Part shown: in pieces, positions 26,385-34,137 of the stretch
Numbering within the stretch: position 1 is the first letter of the stretch
How the letters are laid out: the number at the start of each line of letters is the position of its first letter
Source: Mucilaginibacter sp.
GTDB lineage: Bacteria > Bacteroidota > Bacteroidia > Sphingobacteriales > Sphingobacteriaceae
DNA length: 64,000 nt
Reading direction: 5' to 3'
Assembly: GCF_028288185.1 (NCBI RefSeq)
Contig: NZ_JAQBOF010000024.1
Location: 38,385-102,384 of the forward strand
Made by a program: the position numbers and the translations under genes
The notes under the pieces: generated by a model
What the model was told of the DNA's origin: nothing
What the model saw: the letters and a program-made list of their open reading frames with translations, nothing else
Databases searched by the model: none

Positions 26385-26792
26385 TTCAACAATTCAATTA
26401 ATAACAATGATTTTTTTATATAAAAAGAAACTATTGTTATTGGTGTGTTAGTTATGTTTAAAAGTTGTGGTACATTTTTACTAAAATATTGTTTTTAACT
26501 ATTTACTAACAGTTAATTAATAAATTTTATTATTTATCGTATTGATTATTAAAGTACTGTGATAATCAACTTTTATTTAAAAAACTTATTTGTTAATATT
26601 TTATTGCTTTTAATAATGTTAGTTTCGTTGTTAAAGTAGCGCAAAAGTCGCTTAAAAATTGTTACCATTATCACAAAAAAGTAAGGTTATCCACTAATTA
26701 ATTATTTGTTAGGTTTTTGCTTACACAAAATTAACATCTTTGAAGCCTGTTGTTAACATACTTTATAATTTTACACATCTAACACATATTCT
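26385..26792. promoter_or_regulatory. AT-rich divergent promoter region of nadA and nadB
   Basis: This 408-bp gap has no gene and is much richer in A+T than its surroundings. It holds a 9-bp inverted repeat AATAACAAT/ATTGTTATT (26400-26408 and 26433-26441) upstream of nadA and one DnaA-box-like TTATCCACT near 26685. Several TTAACA/TGTTAA words occur. It must contain both promoters; a nicotinate-responsive repressor site is possible but none could be identified. Confidence 0.5.
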
Positions 26793-28385
26793 ATGTCCAA
26801 ATCTGTGGATTTTCTGGTTGTTGGTTCTGGTATAGCCGGACTAAGCTTTGCGCTAAAAGCCGCAAAACACGGTAAGGTACTGATAGTTACAAAATCAAAC
26901 GAAGACGAATCAAACACAAAATATGCCCAGGGTGGTGTCGCAGTAGTTGTTGATAAAAAGGAAGATTCGTTTGATAAACACATTAATGACACCTTAATTG
27001 CCGGCGATGGACTATGTGATAAAGAAGTTGTGGAGATTGTTGTAAAGGAAGGACCGGATCGTATTAATGAAATTATTGATTACGGAACCAGTTTTGACAA
27101 GACAAACGAGGGCTTATACGACCTGGCAAAAGAAGGTGGACACTCTGAATTTAGGGTACTGCATTATAAAGATATTACCGGTTTTGAAATTGAACGTTCC
27201 TTATTAGAACAGATCCATAAAAACCCTAATATTGAAATACTGACCCATTATTTTGCGGTTGATTTAATTACCCAACATCATTTAGGCGAGTTTGTAGATA
27301 AATCATCTGATGATATTACCTGTTATGGGATTTATGCTTTAAATACCGTTACTAACCAGGTAGAGAAATTTTTGTCTAAAGTTACGGTAATGGCATCTGG
27401 TGGTGCCGGGCATATATATTCGGTTACTACTAATCCTACTATAGCTACCGGTGACGGTGTGGCCATGGTTTATCGTGCTAAAGGAAAAGTTAGAAATATG
27501 GAGTTTATCCAATTCCATCCGACAGCTTTATATAATCCGGGCGATTATCCATCATTCCTAATATCAGAAGCAGTACGCGGTTTTGGCGGGATATTAAAGC
27601 GGACTAATGGAGAAGAGTTTATGCAGGAATATGACGAACGCAGATCATTAGCCCCGCGTGATATTGTTGCACGAGCCATTGATGCCGAGATAAAAAAATC
27701 GGGCGAGGATTATGTTTACCTGGATATCCGTCATCGTAGTAAAAAAGATATTTTGCAGCATTTCCCGAATATATATGCCAAATGTTTAGAGATAGGTATT
27801 GATATGACTAAGGACATGATCCCCGTTTCGCCGGCTTGTCATTATATGTGCGGCGGTGTAATGGTCGATCATTATGGGCAATCATCTATTATGCGTTTAT
27901 ATGCCTGCGGCGAATGTTCTTCGACAGGGTTACATGGCGCTAACCGGTTAGCGTCTAATTCCTTATTAGAGGCATTAGTATTTGCTCACCGGATCTATAA
28001 AAATGCCATTGATAAATTTGATGCAATTACTATCCCGGATAATATACCCGACTGGGACGAGAAAGGTGTAAAATCATCCAACGAAGATATATTGGTTACA
28101 CACAACGTACGCGAAATGCAAAAGCTGATGAATGATTATGTAGGTATTGTCCGGTCCGATTTCAGATTGGAAAGGGCCATGCGGCGTTTAGGGTTATTAT
28201 ACGAAGAAACAGAGTCATTCTACAAACAAACCAAGCTATCAGTAAAACTTTGCGAATTGCGTAATTTAATCCAGGTATCTTATATCGTTGTAAAATCTGC
28301 CATGATGCGCAAGGAGAGTAGGGGGCTGCATTATACTACAGATTATCCTGAACATCAGGAGGTTTTGGAGGATACGGTATTTTAA
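26793..28385 (+). CDS. nadB: L-aspartate oxidase
   Basis: This 530-residue FAD enzyme oxidises L-aspartate to iminoaspartate for NAD synthesis. Motifs include the dinucleotide fold VVGSGIAGLSFALKA (8-22), NTKYAQGGVAVV, EGGHSEFRVLH, MEFIQFHPTALY, EAVRGFGG and HGANRLASNSLLEALVF. The RSLAPRDIVARAID segment carries the catalytic Arg typical of the fumarate reductase/aspartate oxidase family. The HYMCGGVMVD segment and the pairing with nadA separate it from SdhA. A perfect hairpin ends the transcript. Confidence 0.96.
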   Translation: MSKSVDFLVVGSGIAGLSFALKAAKHGKVLIVTKSNEDESNTKYAQGGVAVVVDKKEDSFDKHINDTLIAGDGLCDKEVVEIVVKEGPDRINEIIDYGTSFDKTNEGLYDLAKEGGHSEFRVLHYKDITGFEIERSLLEQIHKNPNIEILTHYFAVDLITQHHLGEFVDKSSDDITCYGIYALNTVTNQVEKFLSKVTVMASGGAGHIYSVTTNPTIATGDGVAMVYRAKGKVRNMEFIQFHPTALYNPGDYPSFLISEAVRGFGGILKRTNGEEFMQEYDERRSLAPRDIVARAIDAEIKKSGEDYVYLDIRHRSKKDILQHFPNIYAKCLEIGIDMTKDMIPVSPACHYMCGGVMVDHYGQSSIMRLYACGECSSTGLHGANRLASNSLLEALVFAHRIYKNAIDKFDAITIPDNIPDWDEKGVKSSNEDILVTHNVREMQKLMNDYVGIVRSDFRLERAMRRLGLLYEETESFYKQTKLSVKLCELRNLIQVSYIVVKSAMMRKESRGLHYTTDYPEHQEVLEDTVF

Positions 28386-28395
28386 GCACGAAGCG

Positions 28396-28428
28396 AGACT
28401 TACGAAGTTTTTAAAACTTCGTAAGTCT
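28396..28428. terminator. Perfect 16-bp stem hairpin after nadB
   Basis: AGACTTACGAAGTTTT, one T, then AAAACTTCGTAAGTCT: a perfect inverted repeat of 33 bp that lies between nadB and the convergent tRNA gene. The T/A run in the middle rather than at the end makes it symmetrical, so it may act on both strands. A second element with the same plan lies at 48409-48441. Confidence 0.65.
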
Positions 28429-28442
28429 AATCTTTGCGACAG

Positions 28443-28515
28443 AGCGGAAAACGGGATTCGAACCCGCGGCCTTCAGTTTGGGAAACTGATGCTCTACCAA
28501 CTGAGCTATTTCCGC
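28443..28515 (-). tRNA. tRNA-Gly (anticodon CCC)
   Basis: The minus strand folds into a full 73-nt cloverleaf: acceptor GCGGAAA/TTTCCGC, D arm GCTC-AGTTGGTA-GAGC, anticodon arm TCAGT-TTCCCAA-ACTGA with anticodon CCC, variable AGGCC, T arm GCGGG-TTCGAAT-CCCGT and discriminator T. The 3' CCA is not encoded. It lies 10 bp downstream of a secreted-protein gene on the same strand. Confidence 0.95.
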
Positions 28516-28525
28516 TTTATTTATA

Positions 28526-29062
28526 TTACTTTACCACCTGTACCACGAATATAGGTAACATTTGGTCAGGTTTAAACTTTACTACGTCTGTTATAATGCT
28601 GATGTACTTCTTGCCGGTTTCATTGTCTTTAGCAACGGTTATGGTCTTGATATGGTCAATAACAAACATATTGTTATCAGCCTTATAAGTAAGGGCGCTA
28701 TCTATATACAAAGGCAAATCTTTGTATGTTTTCTTGATGTTATATTTTTTAAATAACGCATCTTTTGTGAAAGTAGTAACTTCTTTATTTACAGTAATAA
28801 TGATCACACCATTTTTGCCCTCTCCGTGATATAGGGAATCAGCCTTTTTACCTGATAATACTTCCATTTCCTGAATATCAGCCTGGGGTAATAAACTCAT
28901 CATAGGCGTGGATAAATGTTTGAAAGTTTGATTCTTAAATTTTATGATGTAAAGAGGCGATTTTGCAAATGCGGATGTATCTTTATTAAGTTTACCTTGT
29001 TGTGCCAAACAAGTAATGCTTGTACCAAAAAATAGTAATGTAATGATGATCAGGTTTCTCAT
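28526..29062 (-). CDS. Secreted protein with a TonB-plug-like domain
   Basis: This 178-residue protein has a signal peptide (MRNLIIITLLFFGTSITCLAQ). Residues about 60-95 (ADIQEMEVLSGKKADSLYHGEGKNGVIIITV) match the plug motif of TonB-dependent receptors, where IxVLKGxxAxxxYGxxGxNGVI is usual, but there is no beta-barrel. Such stand-alone plug-like proteins occur in Bacteroidetes with unknown roles. The tRNA-Gly gene lies 10 bp after it. Confidence 0.6.
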   Translation of the reverse strand: MRNLIIITLLFFGTSITCLAQQGKLNKDTSAFAKSPLYIIKFKNQTFKHLSTPMMSLLPQADIQEMEVLSGKKADSLYHGEGKNGVIIITVNKEVTTFTKDALFKKYNIKKTYKDLPLYIDSALTYKADNNMFVIDHIKTITVAKDNETGKKYISIITDVVKFKPDQMLPIFVVQVVK

Positions 29063-29105
29063 GGTAAATAGGTTTAATCAAATATAAAGAATTGTAATTA
29101 CTAAA

Positions 29106-29139
29106 TTCACTCATTCAATAATTCACTCAATCACTCATT
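29106..29139. repeat. Short TCACTCA repeats
   Basis: Three TCACTCA words (plus a CACTCAT variant) fill the 34 bp directly before the carbonic anhydrase start codon. It is a simple imperfect direct repeat in the leader; no function is evident. Confidence 0.4.
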
Positions 29140-29145
29140 AACACT

Positions 29146-29676
29146 ATGCCCGTAATCCTACCCGTAAAAGATAAAAGCCCAAGCTGGGGTAAAGACTGCT
29201 TCATCGCCGAAAACGCTACCATAGTTGGCGATGTTATAATGGGCGATAAATGCTCGGTTTGGTTTAACGCGGTTATACGTGGCGATGTTAATTATATCAG
29301 GATAGGCAATAATACCAACATTCAGGATGGAGCTGTTATCCATTGCACCTATAATGGAGCGGCTACTAACATTGGCAATTATGTTTCAATAGGGCATAAC
29401 GCTTTAGTACATGGGTGTACGCTAAAAGATCATACCCTGGTAGGCATGGGTGCCATTGTAATGGATAATAGCATTGTAGAAGAATATGTAATAATAGGGG
29501 CCGGTTCAGTGGTATTAGAAAACACCGTTTGCGAATCGGGCTATCTATATGCCGGTATACCCGCCAAAAAGATCAAACCATTAACAGACGAGCAACGTAC
29601 CATGCTGAATAAACTGCCGGATAATTACGTAATGTATTCTGGTTGGTTTCAAGGAAAAGAGGGAATTAATCAATAA
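29146..29676 (+). CDS. Gamma-carbonic anhydrase family protein
   Basis: This 176-residue left-handed beta-helix protein shows hexapeptide repeats (IVGDVIMG, IRGDVNYIRIG, NIQDGAVIH, NIGNYVSIGHNALVHG). The three zinc histidines lie in VIHC and GHNALVHGC, and the RGD motif at about 45 and Gln in NIQDG are kept. The family (YrdA/PaaY/CaiE) forms trimers that bind metal between subunits; some members hydrate CO2, but activity of bacterial YrdA-type members is not always shown. It is a single gene between a divergent secreted-protein gene and repeat DNA. Confidence 0.88.
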   Translation: MPVILPVKDKSPSWGKDCFIAENATIVGDVIMGDKCSVWFNAVIRGDVNYIRIGNNTNIQDGAVIHCTYNGAATNIGNYVSIGHNALVHGCTLKDHTLVGMGAIVMDNSIVEEYVIIGAGSVVLENTVCESGYLYAGIPAKKIKPLTDEQRTMLNKLPDNYVMYSGWFQGKEGINQ

Positions 29677-29680
29677 AAAT

Positions 29681-29967
29681 TGTCATTTCTAACGAGGTAC
29701 GAGAGAGAACGATTCCTAGAGCGTAGCGAAAAATCTATACATAGATTGGAAACTCTGCTTAACAAAAGTATAGATCTCTCACTATGTTCGAGATGAGAAT
29801 GCTCATAACTTTTTGTGATAGCGCCGTCAGGTGCTAAAGGTCGGTAGAAAAGATAATATAAAATAAAAGGCGTGCCATCGATACGCAACTTCGCGAAGTT
29901 CTGTACCTACGGCACAGTATTTTTAATCTCTTTATGTTTCTACCAACCTTTGACCCCGATGGGGTCA
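29681..29967. repeat. Repeat-rich gap: MITE-like element and hairpins
   Basis: The 362-bp gap 29677-30038 has no gene. Its first part (about 29681-29805) is a degraded inverted repeat: GTCATTTCTAACGAGG on the left, and GTTCGAGATGAGAATGC on the right, with TCTATAC/GTATAGA words between, a form common in Sphingobacteriaceae. It is followed by the palindrome AACTTCGCGAAGTT (29887-29900), hairpin CTGTACC-TAC-GGCACAG (29901-29917) and TGACCCC-GAT-GGGGTCA (29951-29967). The short stems with three-base loops match those at 47.7-47.9 kb. Confidence 0.55.
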
Positions 29968-30038
29968 TTCTTAACTTAATGACATTGGGGAGCCTCTTAA
30001 TAGCCCTTCTGTTTAAAAGCGATTTCCTGTGCGGTGGT

Positions 30039-31685
30039 TTAAGGCGTAATAACCTCTTTTGGTATATCTACAGACTCTTCCGATTCCCAATTTGGGCGTA
30101 AGGTAAATGGCTTATCGTATACCCAAATGTTCTCAGGTTGGCGGCCATCCTTTATATTGCCCGAGTCCCATTTGCCATTACGATTATCATCATAAATAAC
30201 CCGTAGCGTAAATTTGCCCACATAATAATTGTGATAGATCAATGTCGTCTTTTTAGTGATTACATCGGTTTTTAAAGGGATACCCAAGTCATTTAATAAT
30301 TCAACCACATACATTTTTGAAGTATCGGGCACGGTTAGTTTTAGCGTTAAATTACTAAAGTTTTCAGGCTGATTTAATGTGAATTTTTGAACTTTCCGTT
30401 TGTTTTTATCGCCATATATATCTGTAAAAGCACCGGGTTCAAGTGTTAGGGTATAGCCTACTTTTTGTCGCCAGCGGTACTTCATTACAAAGGTTTTTTC
30501 GGTTTTGCCGGTATCTTTTGTAAGGGTATAGTTTACCTGGTTAGAATCTTCTTTTAAGGTGATCAATCCAGGATCAAATGTTTCTATCGGCAATGATGAA
30601 TAAACGCGCAGGTCATTACCCGGCTTTAGTTGGTTTGTTGAACTTATGCCAAACCTAAATGCCAGGTTTCTTTGAAACGCTTCCTTTCGGCCCTTACGTA
30701 ATGAAGTAGTATCTACAGGTTTGTTATTATCAAAAAACGCGACTCTTACCGAATCAAAATCCATGTTTTTCGAATAAACCATTGCTGTATCACCAGTCCG
30801 GGTAAAATCAACAATTTTCTGTTCATCCAATCCGGGCGGATATAATATACGCGCGGATGGTTTGGTAAGCGGTTTATTAAAGGTAAACATCATAGCACCA
30901 TCGTTTGTAAACTTTCGGTCTACAAATCTTATTTTGGTAGGAGACTGTTTAAATAGTTTTAAATTGATGGTTGATGTGTCGTGCGTAAAATTAATTAGCC
31001 TGGTCGAAAAGCCTATCAGCTCGTTGTCGTTGTTATAGATCTTGTCGGGGCTTTGTTCTTTTAGGGCATAGATTTTATAAACGCCCTCTTTCAAATTCTT
31101 TAAAGTAAAGTTTCCTAACGAATCTGTGGTGGTATAGATGCTGGGCTTCTTTTTACCAAAAAGCAATGAATCCTGTTTTAAAGTGAAGAGCATAACTGTA
31201 ATGTCTTTCTCTTTTAAACCGGTTTGCGTATTAATTACTGTTCCGCCCATGCTTAATGAGTCGATGTGATTACCTGTAGAAAAAACGTAAGTAAAATTTT
31301 TCAGGATGTTGTTCTCATTAACATCGCCAATGGCTTTGCCAAAATTGATAACGTAGGTGGTGTTTTTTTGCAGCGTATCTTTTAATGTAATGACCAAACT
31401 CTTTTGACGGATTTTAAAATCAGGTGCTTTGTCGGGTGCCGGGAAAACGGTAATTTCCTGGAACTGGGAATTTAATTTGAAATACTCATCAAAATCCAGT
31501 TTAATTTCTTTTGCGGCAAAGTTGCGTGTCGAATTGGGTGGCGTAGCTTTTAAAAGTTTTGGCGGCTCGCGGTCTCGCGGTCCTCCTTGAGGTCTTTGCT
31601 GCACCGCGCAGCCTAAAGCCACCATCGCGATGATCATAAACCATAAATTTCTATAAAAAAACCAGCCCTTTTTATTTAACGTCAT
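30039..31685 (-). CDS. Ig-like domain lipoprotein
   Basis: This 548-residue protein has a membrane/lipoprotein signal ending MVALGC (about residue 26), followed by a polar linker. Residues about 35-140 are a bacterial Ig-like domain of the Big_5 type (PPKLLKATPPNSTRNF, IKLDFDEYFKL, TTYVINFGKAIGDVNENN). A carboxypeptidase-regulatory-like segment follows (DSLGNFTLKNLKEGVYKIYALKE, in two parts). Such proteins are conserved in Bacteroidetes envelopes with no known role. It is a single gene upstream of mnmG on the same strand. Confidence 0.75.
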   Translation of the reverse strand: MTLNKKGWFFYRNLWFMIIAMVALGCAVQQRPQGGPRDREPPKLLKATPPNSTRNFAAKEIKLDFDEYFKLNSQFQEITVFPAPDKAPDFKIRQKSLVITLKDTLQKNTTYVINFGKAIGDVNENNILKNFTYVFSTGNHIDSLSMGGTVINTQTGLKEKDITVMLFTLKQDSLLFGKKKPSIYTTTDSLGNFTLKNLKEGVYKIYALKEQSPDKIYNNDNELIGFSTRLINFTHDTSTINLKLFKQSPTKIRFVDRKFTNDGAMMFTFNKPLTKPSARILYPPGLDEQKIVDFTRTGDTAMVYSKNMDFDSVRVAFFDNNKPVDTTSLRKGRKEAFQRNLAFRFGISSTNQLKPGNDLRVYSSLPIETFDPGLITLKEDSNQVNYTLTKDTGKTEKTFVMKYRWRQKVGYTLTLEPGAFTDIYGDKNKRKVQKFTLNQPENFSNLTLKLTVPDTSKMYVVELLNDLGIPLKTDVITKKTTLIYHNYYVGKFTLRVIYDDNRNGKWDSGNIKDGRQPENIWVYDKPFTLRPNWESEESVDIPKEVITP

Positions 31686-31797
31686 TTTTAAGCGAAATAA
31701 ACCATTTTTTACTTTTCACGATGATTATCATTAAGATTTAAAAATAATGGCTTAAAATTAATAATTTGTAATTAATTGATTAACAGTTGTTTATGCC

Positions 31798-33663
31798 CTA
31801 TCTTGATATGTGAACCATCAAAACCGATATATCAGACGGCGATACACCCGAAATCCTGGATGCCTGGCCTAAAGTACGTGGTTTTATCTTCATTAATTTT
31901 TCGCGCGCCTCTTTTGATAAAGATTGCATTTGCTGATAATTAAAATCGGGATTAATTTCTTTGTCCTCCATTTTTTTCATTCGCTCAACAATATCCATTT
32001 CTTTTTCAAAATAACTCTCATATTTGATTTTTATTTCAGCCTGCTCAATAGTTTCTTTATCATAGGCTGACAAATAATTTTTCAGCGTTGAGTCAACTCC
32101 TTTTAAATCATTAATAGAAACCTGCGGACGACTTAATAAATTAAACAGTTTAGTTGTTTGCGATACCGATGATGTGCCCAACTCTTCCAACAAACCATTT
32201 ACATTGTCCTGCTCTATTGAGCGTGTACGGGTATAGGCAACAATATCGTCAGAGCTTTTTACTTTGGCCTTTACCTTATCTAAACGCTCATCGCTAATCA
32301 ATCCCAGCTCATGTCCGATAGGACTTAATCTAATGTCAGCATTATCCTGGCGCAATAATAAGCGATGCTCTGCTCGTGAGGTAAACATACGATAAGGCTC
32401 TTCAGTGCCTTTAGTTACCAGGTCGTCAATCAATACACCAATGTATGATTCTGATCGCTTCATGATCAGCTCATGCTTATCTTTTAATTTCTGATGCGCG
32501 TTTATACCTGCAATAAAACCCTGCGATGCGGCCTCTTCATAACCGGTTGTTCCGTTGATCTGGCCGGCGAAATATAAATTACTTATCAGCTTAGTTTCTA
32601 ATGTTAGTCCCAATTGGGTAGGCGGGAAGTAGTCGTATTCGATAGCATAACCTGGTCTGAACATTTTGGCTTTCTCAAAGCCCGGTATTTGGGTTAATGC
32701 TTTATATTGTACATCCTCTGGTAACGAGGTAGAGAAACCATTTACATAGATCTCGACCGTGTTTAACCCTTCCGGCTCAACAAATATCTGGTGACGTTCG
32801 CGCTCTGCAAAGCGGTTGATCTTATCTTCGATAGAAGGACAATAGCGCGGACCTAAGCCTTTAATACGCCCGGTAAACATGGGTGATCTTTCGAAGCCTT
32901 CTTTAAGCGTTTCGTGTACTTTGGTATTGGTATAAGTTATCCAGCAACAGCGCTGCTCTTGTATCTGCTCAACATCGGTGTAAGAGAAGCGGCCCCTTTC
33001 TCCTTCATCGCCCCATTGCTCTTCCATAACAGCATAGTTAAGGCTGCGGCCATCAACGCGTGGGGGAGTGCCGGTCTTCATTCTGCCCGATTCAAACCCA
33101 AGCGTAATTAGCTGCTCGGTGATACCAGTTGTTGCTTTCTCGGCAGCGCGGCCACCGCCAAATTTCTTTTCGCCTATATGTATAACACCATTCATAAAGG
33201 TGCCGTTGGTTAACACCACAGCATCGGCCTCTATTTCTATTCCTAAGGATGTACGTACGCCCTTAATAGTGTTGTTTGTTACTAATAATGAGTTAACCGT
33301 ATCCTGCCAAAAATCAACATTTGGGGTTCTTTCCAGAGCTAATCGCCATTCTTCTGCGAAGCGCATGCGGTCGCTTTGAGCACGTGGGCTCCACATAGCG
33401 GGGCCTTTAGACAGATTAAGCATCCTGAATTGGATAGATGTTTTATCCGTTATGATGCCCGAATAGCCGCCCATCGCATCAATCTCCCGTACAATTTGGC
33501 CCTTAGCAACACCGCCCATGGCGGGGTTACAGCTCATCTGCGCAATGGTGCCCATGTTCATGGTGACCAATAACACAGACGATCCCAAGTTGGCCGCAGC
33601 AGCTGCCGCCTCGCATCCGGCATGACCGGCACCCACTACAATTACATCGTATTTCTTAAACAT
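31798..33663 (-). CDS. mnmG: tRNA uridine-5-carboxymethylaminomethyl modification enzyme
   Basis: The 621-residue FAD protein works with MnmE to modify the wobble uridine of several tRNAs. Motifs are [12 protein letters not shown] near the N-terminus, [23 protein letters not shown] and the C-terminal tRNA-binding helical part ending with [15 protein letters not shown]. The start at 33663 is preferred over the ATG four codons upstream because GGAGG lies 5 bp before it and the residues MFKKYDVIV fit the family start. A parS-like palindrome ends 12 bp upstream of this start codon. Confidence 0.96.
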   Translation of the reverse strand: MFKKYDVIVVGAGHAGCEAAAAAANLGSSVLLVTMNMGTIAQMSCNPAMGGVAKGQIVREIDAMGGYSGIITDKTSIQFRMLNLSKGPAMWSPRAQSDRMRFAEEWRLALERTPNVDFWQDTVNSLLVTNNTIKGVRTSLGIEIEADAVVLTNGTFMNGVIHIGEKKFGGGRAAEKATTGITEQLITLGFESGRMKTGTPPRVDGRSLNYAVMEEQWGDEGERGRFSYTDVEQIQEQRCCWITYTNTKVHETLKEGFERSPMFTGRIKGLGPRYCPSIEDKINRFAERERHQIFVEPEGLNTVEIYVNGFSTSLPEDVQYKALTQIPGFEKAKMFRPGYAIEYDYFPPTQLGLTLETKLISNLYFAGQINGTTGYEEAASQGFIAGINAHQKLKDKHELIMKRSESYIGVLIDDLVTKGTEEPYRMFTSRAEHRLLLRQDNADIRLSPIGHELGLISDERLDKVKAKVKSSDDIVAYTRTRSIEQDNVNGLLEELGTSSVSQTTKLFNLLSRPQVSINDLKGVDSTLKNYLSAYDKETIEQAEIKIKYESYFEKEMDIVERMKKMEDKEINPDFNYQQMQSLSKEAREKLMKIKPRTLGQASRISGVSPSDISVLMVHISR

Positions 33664-33674
33664 CTTAACCTCCA

Positions 33675-33690
33675 TGTTCCACGTGGAACA
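33675..33690. other. parS-like site 1
   Basis: TGTTCCACGTGGAACA, a perfect 16-bp palindrome fitting the ParB-binding consensus TGTTNCACGTGNAACA. It lies 11 bp from the mnmG start codon. Confidence 0.75.
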
Positions 33691-33715
33691 TTAAATGTAT
33701 TCTTTATTCTGCCCA

Positions 33716-33731
33716 TGTTCCACGTGGAACA
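33716..33731. other. parS-like site 2
   Basis: A second identical copy of TGTTCCACGTGGAACA, 41 bp from the first, upstream of mnmG. A degenerate third half-site (TGTTTTATGTGGAACA, 33786-33801) sits inside a 9-bp hairpin CGCAATGTT/AACATTGCG, and a 12-bp hairpin GTTTTGATGGGG/CCCCATCAAAAC lies between (33752-33781). Confidence 0.75.
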
Positions 33732-33894
33732 TGTTGTGTTTTTATCTTTTTGTTTTGATGGGGTTAACGCCCCATCAAAACGCAATGTTTTATGTGGAAC
33801 ATTGCGGTTTTTTGTAGTTTGGTGTCAACCCACTACGGCTACAACGCCGTTCAGTGTAAACATTGGCGGGTTTTTACGGGTTTTTAAACCTAAT

Positions 33895-34137
33895 TTACCT
33901 TGTTCCACGTGGAACATTGAAGAACGATGCCAATGCAAATCCCGCCCAAATGCCCTCTAAAACCACAAAAGGGTAGAAGCTTATCATGTACGACGATATG
34001 CCGCACATAGCCGCGCCTATAAAATTCATGGCTGTATAAAGTCGGCTGTTTGCCGGGGTCCTCTTATATAAATTTAATAAAAAGGCTATTAAAAGTATAA
34101 TTACACCTAATGATGCTATAACGTCTGATAGTTTCAT
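33895..34137 (-). CDS. Small membrane protein, CBU_0592-like
   Basis: This is an 80-residue protein with two or three transmembrane helices (ASLGVIILLIAFLLNLY; AMNFIGAAMCGISSYMI; FVVLEGIWAGFALASF). The SSYMISFYPFVVLEGIWA pattern matches the CBU_0592 family of small membrane proteins of unknown role. The start codon follows the ABC-F stop codon directly, so the two are co-translated. The C-terminal six residues NVPRGTR come from a parS-like palindrome. Confidence 0.7.
   Translation of the reverse strand: MKLSDVIASLGVIILLIAFLLNLYKRTPANSRLYTAMNFIGAAMCGISSYMISFYPFVVLEGIWAGFALASFFNVPRGTR
33901..33916. other. parS-like site inside a coding region
   Basis: A third perfect TGTTCCACGTGGAACA overlaps the last codons of the small membrane protein gene (encoding NVPRGT). 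Its preservation inside codons supports selection on the DNA itself. Confidence 0.72.

Noticed and set aside
26680..26700. Calling the nadA-nadB gap the replication origin
   Set aside because: Only one DnaA-like box (TTATCCACT) was found and dnaA is not nearby, so it is listed only as a question.
33622..33960. 112-residue plus-strand frame over the parS region
   Set aside because: It runs across the palindromes and the antisense of two genes; translated parS repeats (HVPRGT) explain its content.
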